This document shows positions 63,777-64,000 of a stretch of DNA of 64,000 bases, piece by piece. This stretch comes from Physcomitrium patens (Eukaryota > Streptophyta > Bryopsida > Funariales > Funariaceae), in assembly GCF_000002425.4 (NCBI RefSeq), contig NC_037275.1, positions 12,693,715 to 12,757,714 of the forward strand, written 5' to 3'. Every line of letters starts with the position of its first letter. Positions within the stretch are counted from its first letter, which is position 1. A model generated the notes under the pieces. It made no database searches, was not told the origin of the DNA, and saw nothing but the letters and a program-made list of their open reading frames with translations. The position numbers and the translations under genes were made by a program.

Positions 63777-64000
63777 CAACACGGATGGAAACAAAAGTAC
63801 TTGACGATGGTTCTTCTTATGCGAGGATACGTAGCGAGGATGGGAGGAAAGCTATACAATTTCTAACAGTACCTCCTAACCATGAACGGAATCGAGATAG
63901 GTTGACGGAGAAACCATTGCCAAAGATTGTTGAAGGATTTAAGGATTTTGGGGAGGTACCACTGTAAAGCAAGATTTGGAGGTACAAAAGAGGAGGGAGA
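63777..64000 (+). pseudogene. Gypsy-B2 protease, continuation after the Gypsy-B3 insertion
   Basis: Starts CAACACGGATGGAAAC, which directly follows the TATATCACGG left at 55250 when compared with B1 and B3. It encodes METKVLDDGSSYARIRSEDG, then FLTVPPNHE, and ends EVPL followed by TAA at 63965, the same protease stop as in B1 and B3. Pol would start here in the -1 frame and leaves the window. Confidence 0.85.

Larger units (their letters stand above)
51739..64000 (+). mobile_element. Gypsy-B2: LTR retrotransposon on the + strand, interrupted by Gypsy-B3 and cut by the window end
   Basis: The 5' LTR at 51739-52997 is followed by a primer-binding site and gag-protease to 55250. There Gypsy-B3 (55251-63772) interrupts the protease, and B2 resumes near 63777 with the next codons of the same domain (METKVLDDGS). 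The last 4 bp before the LTR are ACGT (51735-51738), matching the ACGN form of the other two insertion sites; its right-hand copy is outside the window. B2 is the most decayed of the three Gypsy-B copies. Confidence 0.88.

Overview
The window is nuclear DNA of a land plant. It holds three host genes with introns, standing in long AT-rich intergenic DNA that is full of Ty3/gypsy retrotransposons. GC-rich genes in AT-rich flanks, a group A (ABF/AREB/ABI5-type) bZIP gene, a plant-style mitochondrial fumarase and a chromovirus-type gypsy element all fit a streptophyte. I favour a bryophyte, probably a moss, but the sequence alone does not settle the species. I saw no tRNA, rRNA, CRISPR array, operon or other bacterial feature.

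Layout. 1-2.6 kb is AT-rich with no gene. 2.7-8.6 kb is the bZIP gene on the + strand: a G-box promoter, a long GC-rich leader and five coding exons giving 450 residues. 8.6-13.1 kb is AT-rich with two degenerate repeat pairs. 13.1-28.2 kb is a decayed chromodomain gypsy element (Gypsy-A), split by a second, unrelated gypsy element (Gypsy-B1, 18537-27186) in the opposite orientation. 28.2-33.6 kb is a TTTTAACT-rich repeat, a decayed Helitron Rep/helicase on the - strand and a solo-LTR-like relative of the Gypsy-A LTR. 35.1-37.9 kb is a five-exon - strand gene whose WTD-KHSSFLDSMEATFV block and two C-terminal DLNxP (EAR-type) motifs suggest a COR27/COR28-like regulator. A 56-bp minisatellite lies upstream of it at 39.3-39.9 kb. 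40-44 kb is intergenic with one G-box/RY island. 44.3-49.3 kb is a 17-exon fumarase gene on the - strand, apparently intact, whose last intron is of the GC-AG type. 51.3 kb to the window end is a three-level nest: an old Gypsy-A LTR holds Gypsy-B2 (+ strand), which holds Gypsy-B3 (- strand, 55251-63772). B2 resumes at 63777 and runs off the window.

The most interesting material is the Gypsy-B family. Three copies share long LTRs (TGTCG...CGACA ends), apparent 4-bp target duplications of the form ACGN, a gag-protease frame of about 791 codons followed by pol in the -1 frame, and unusual catalytic-site motifs (DHG protease, FLDD reverse transcriptase). Several stop codons occur at identical positions in different copies, and B3 sits inside B2, so at least some of these stops predate both insertions. 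The stop-bearing lineage was therefore still moving, either helped in trans or by tolerating the stops. The host genes show no functional link to one another beyond being neighbours. The bZIP and the COR27-like gene could both act in abiotic stress, but that is inference.
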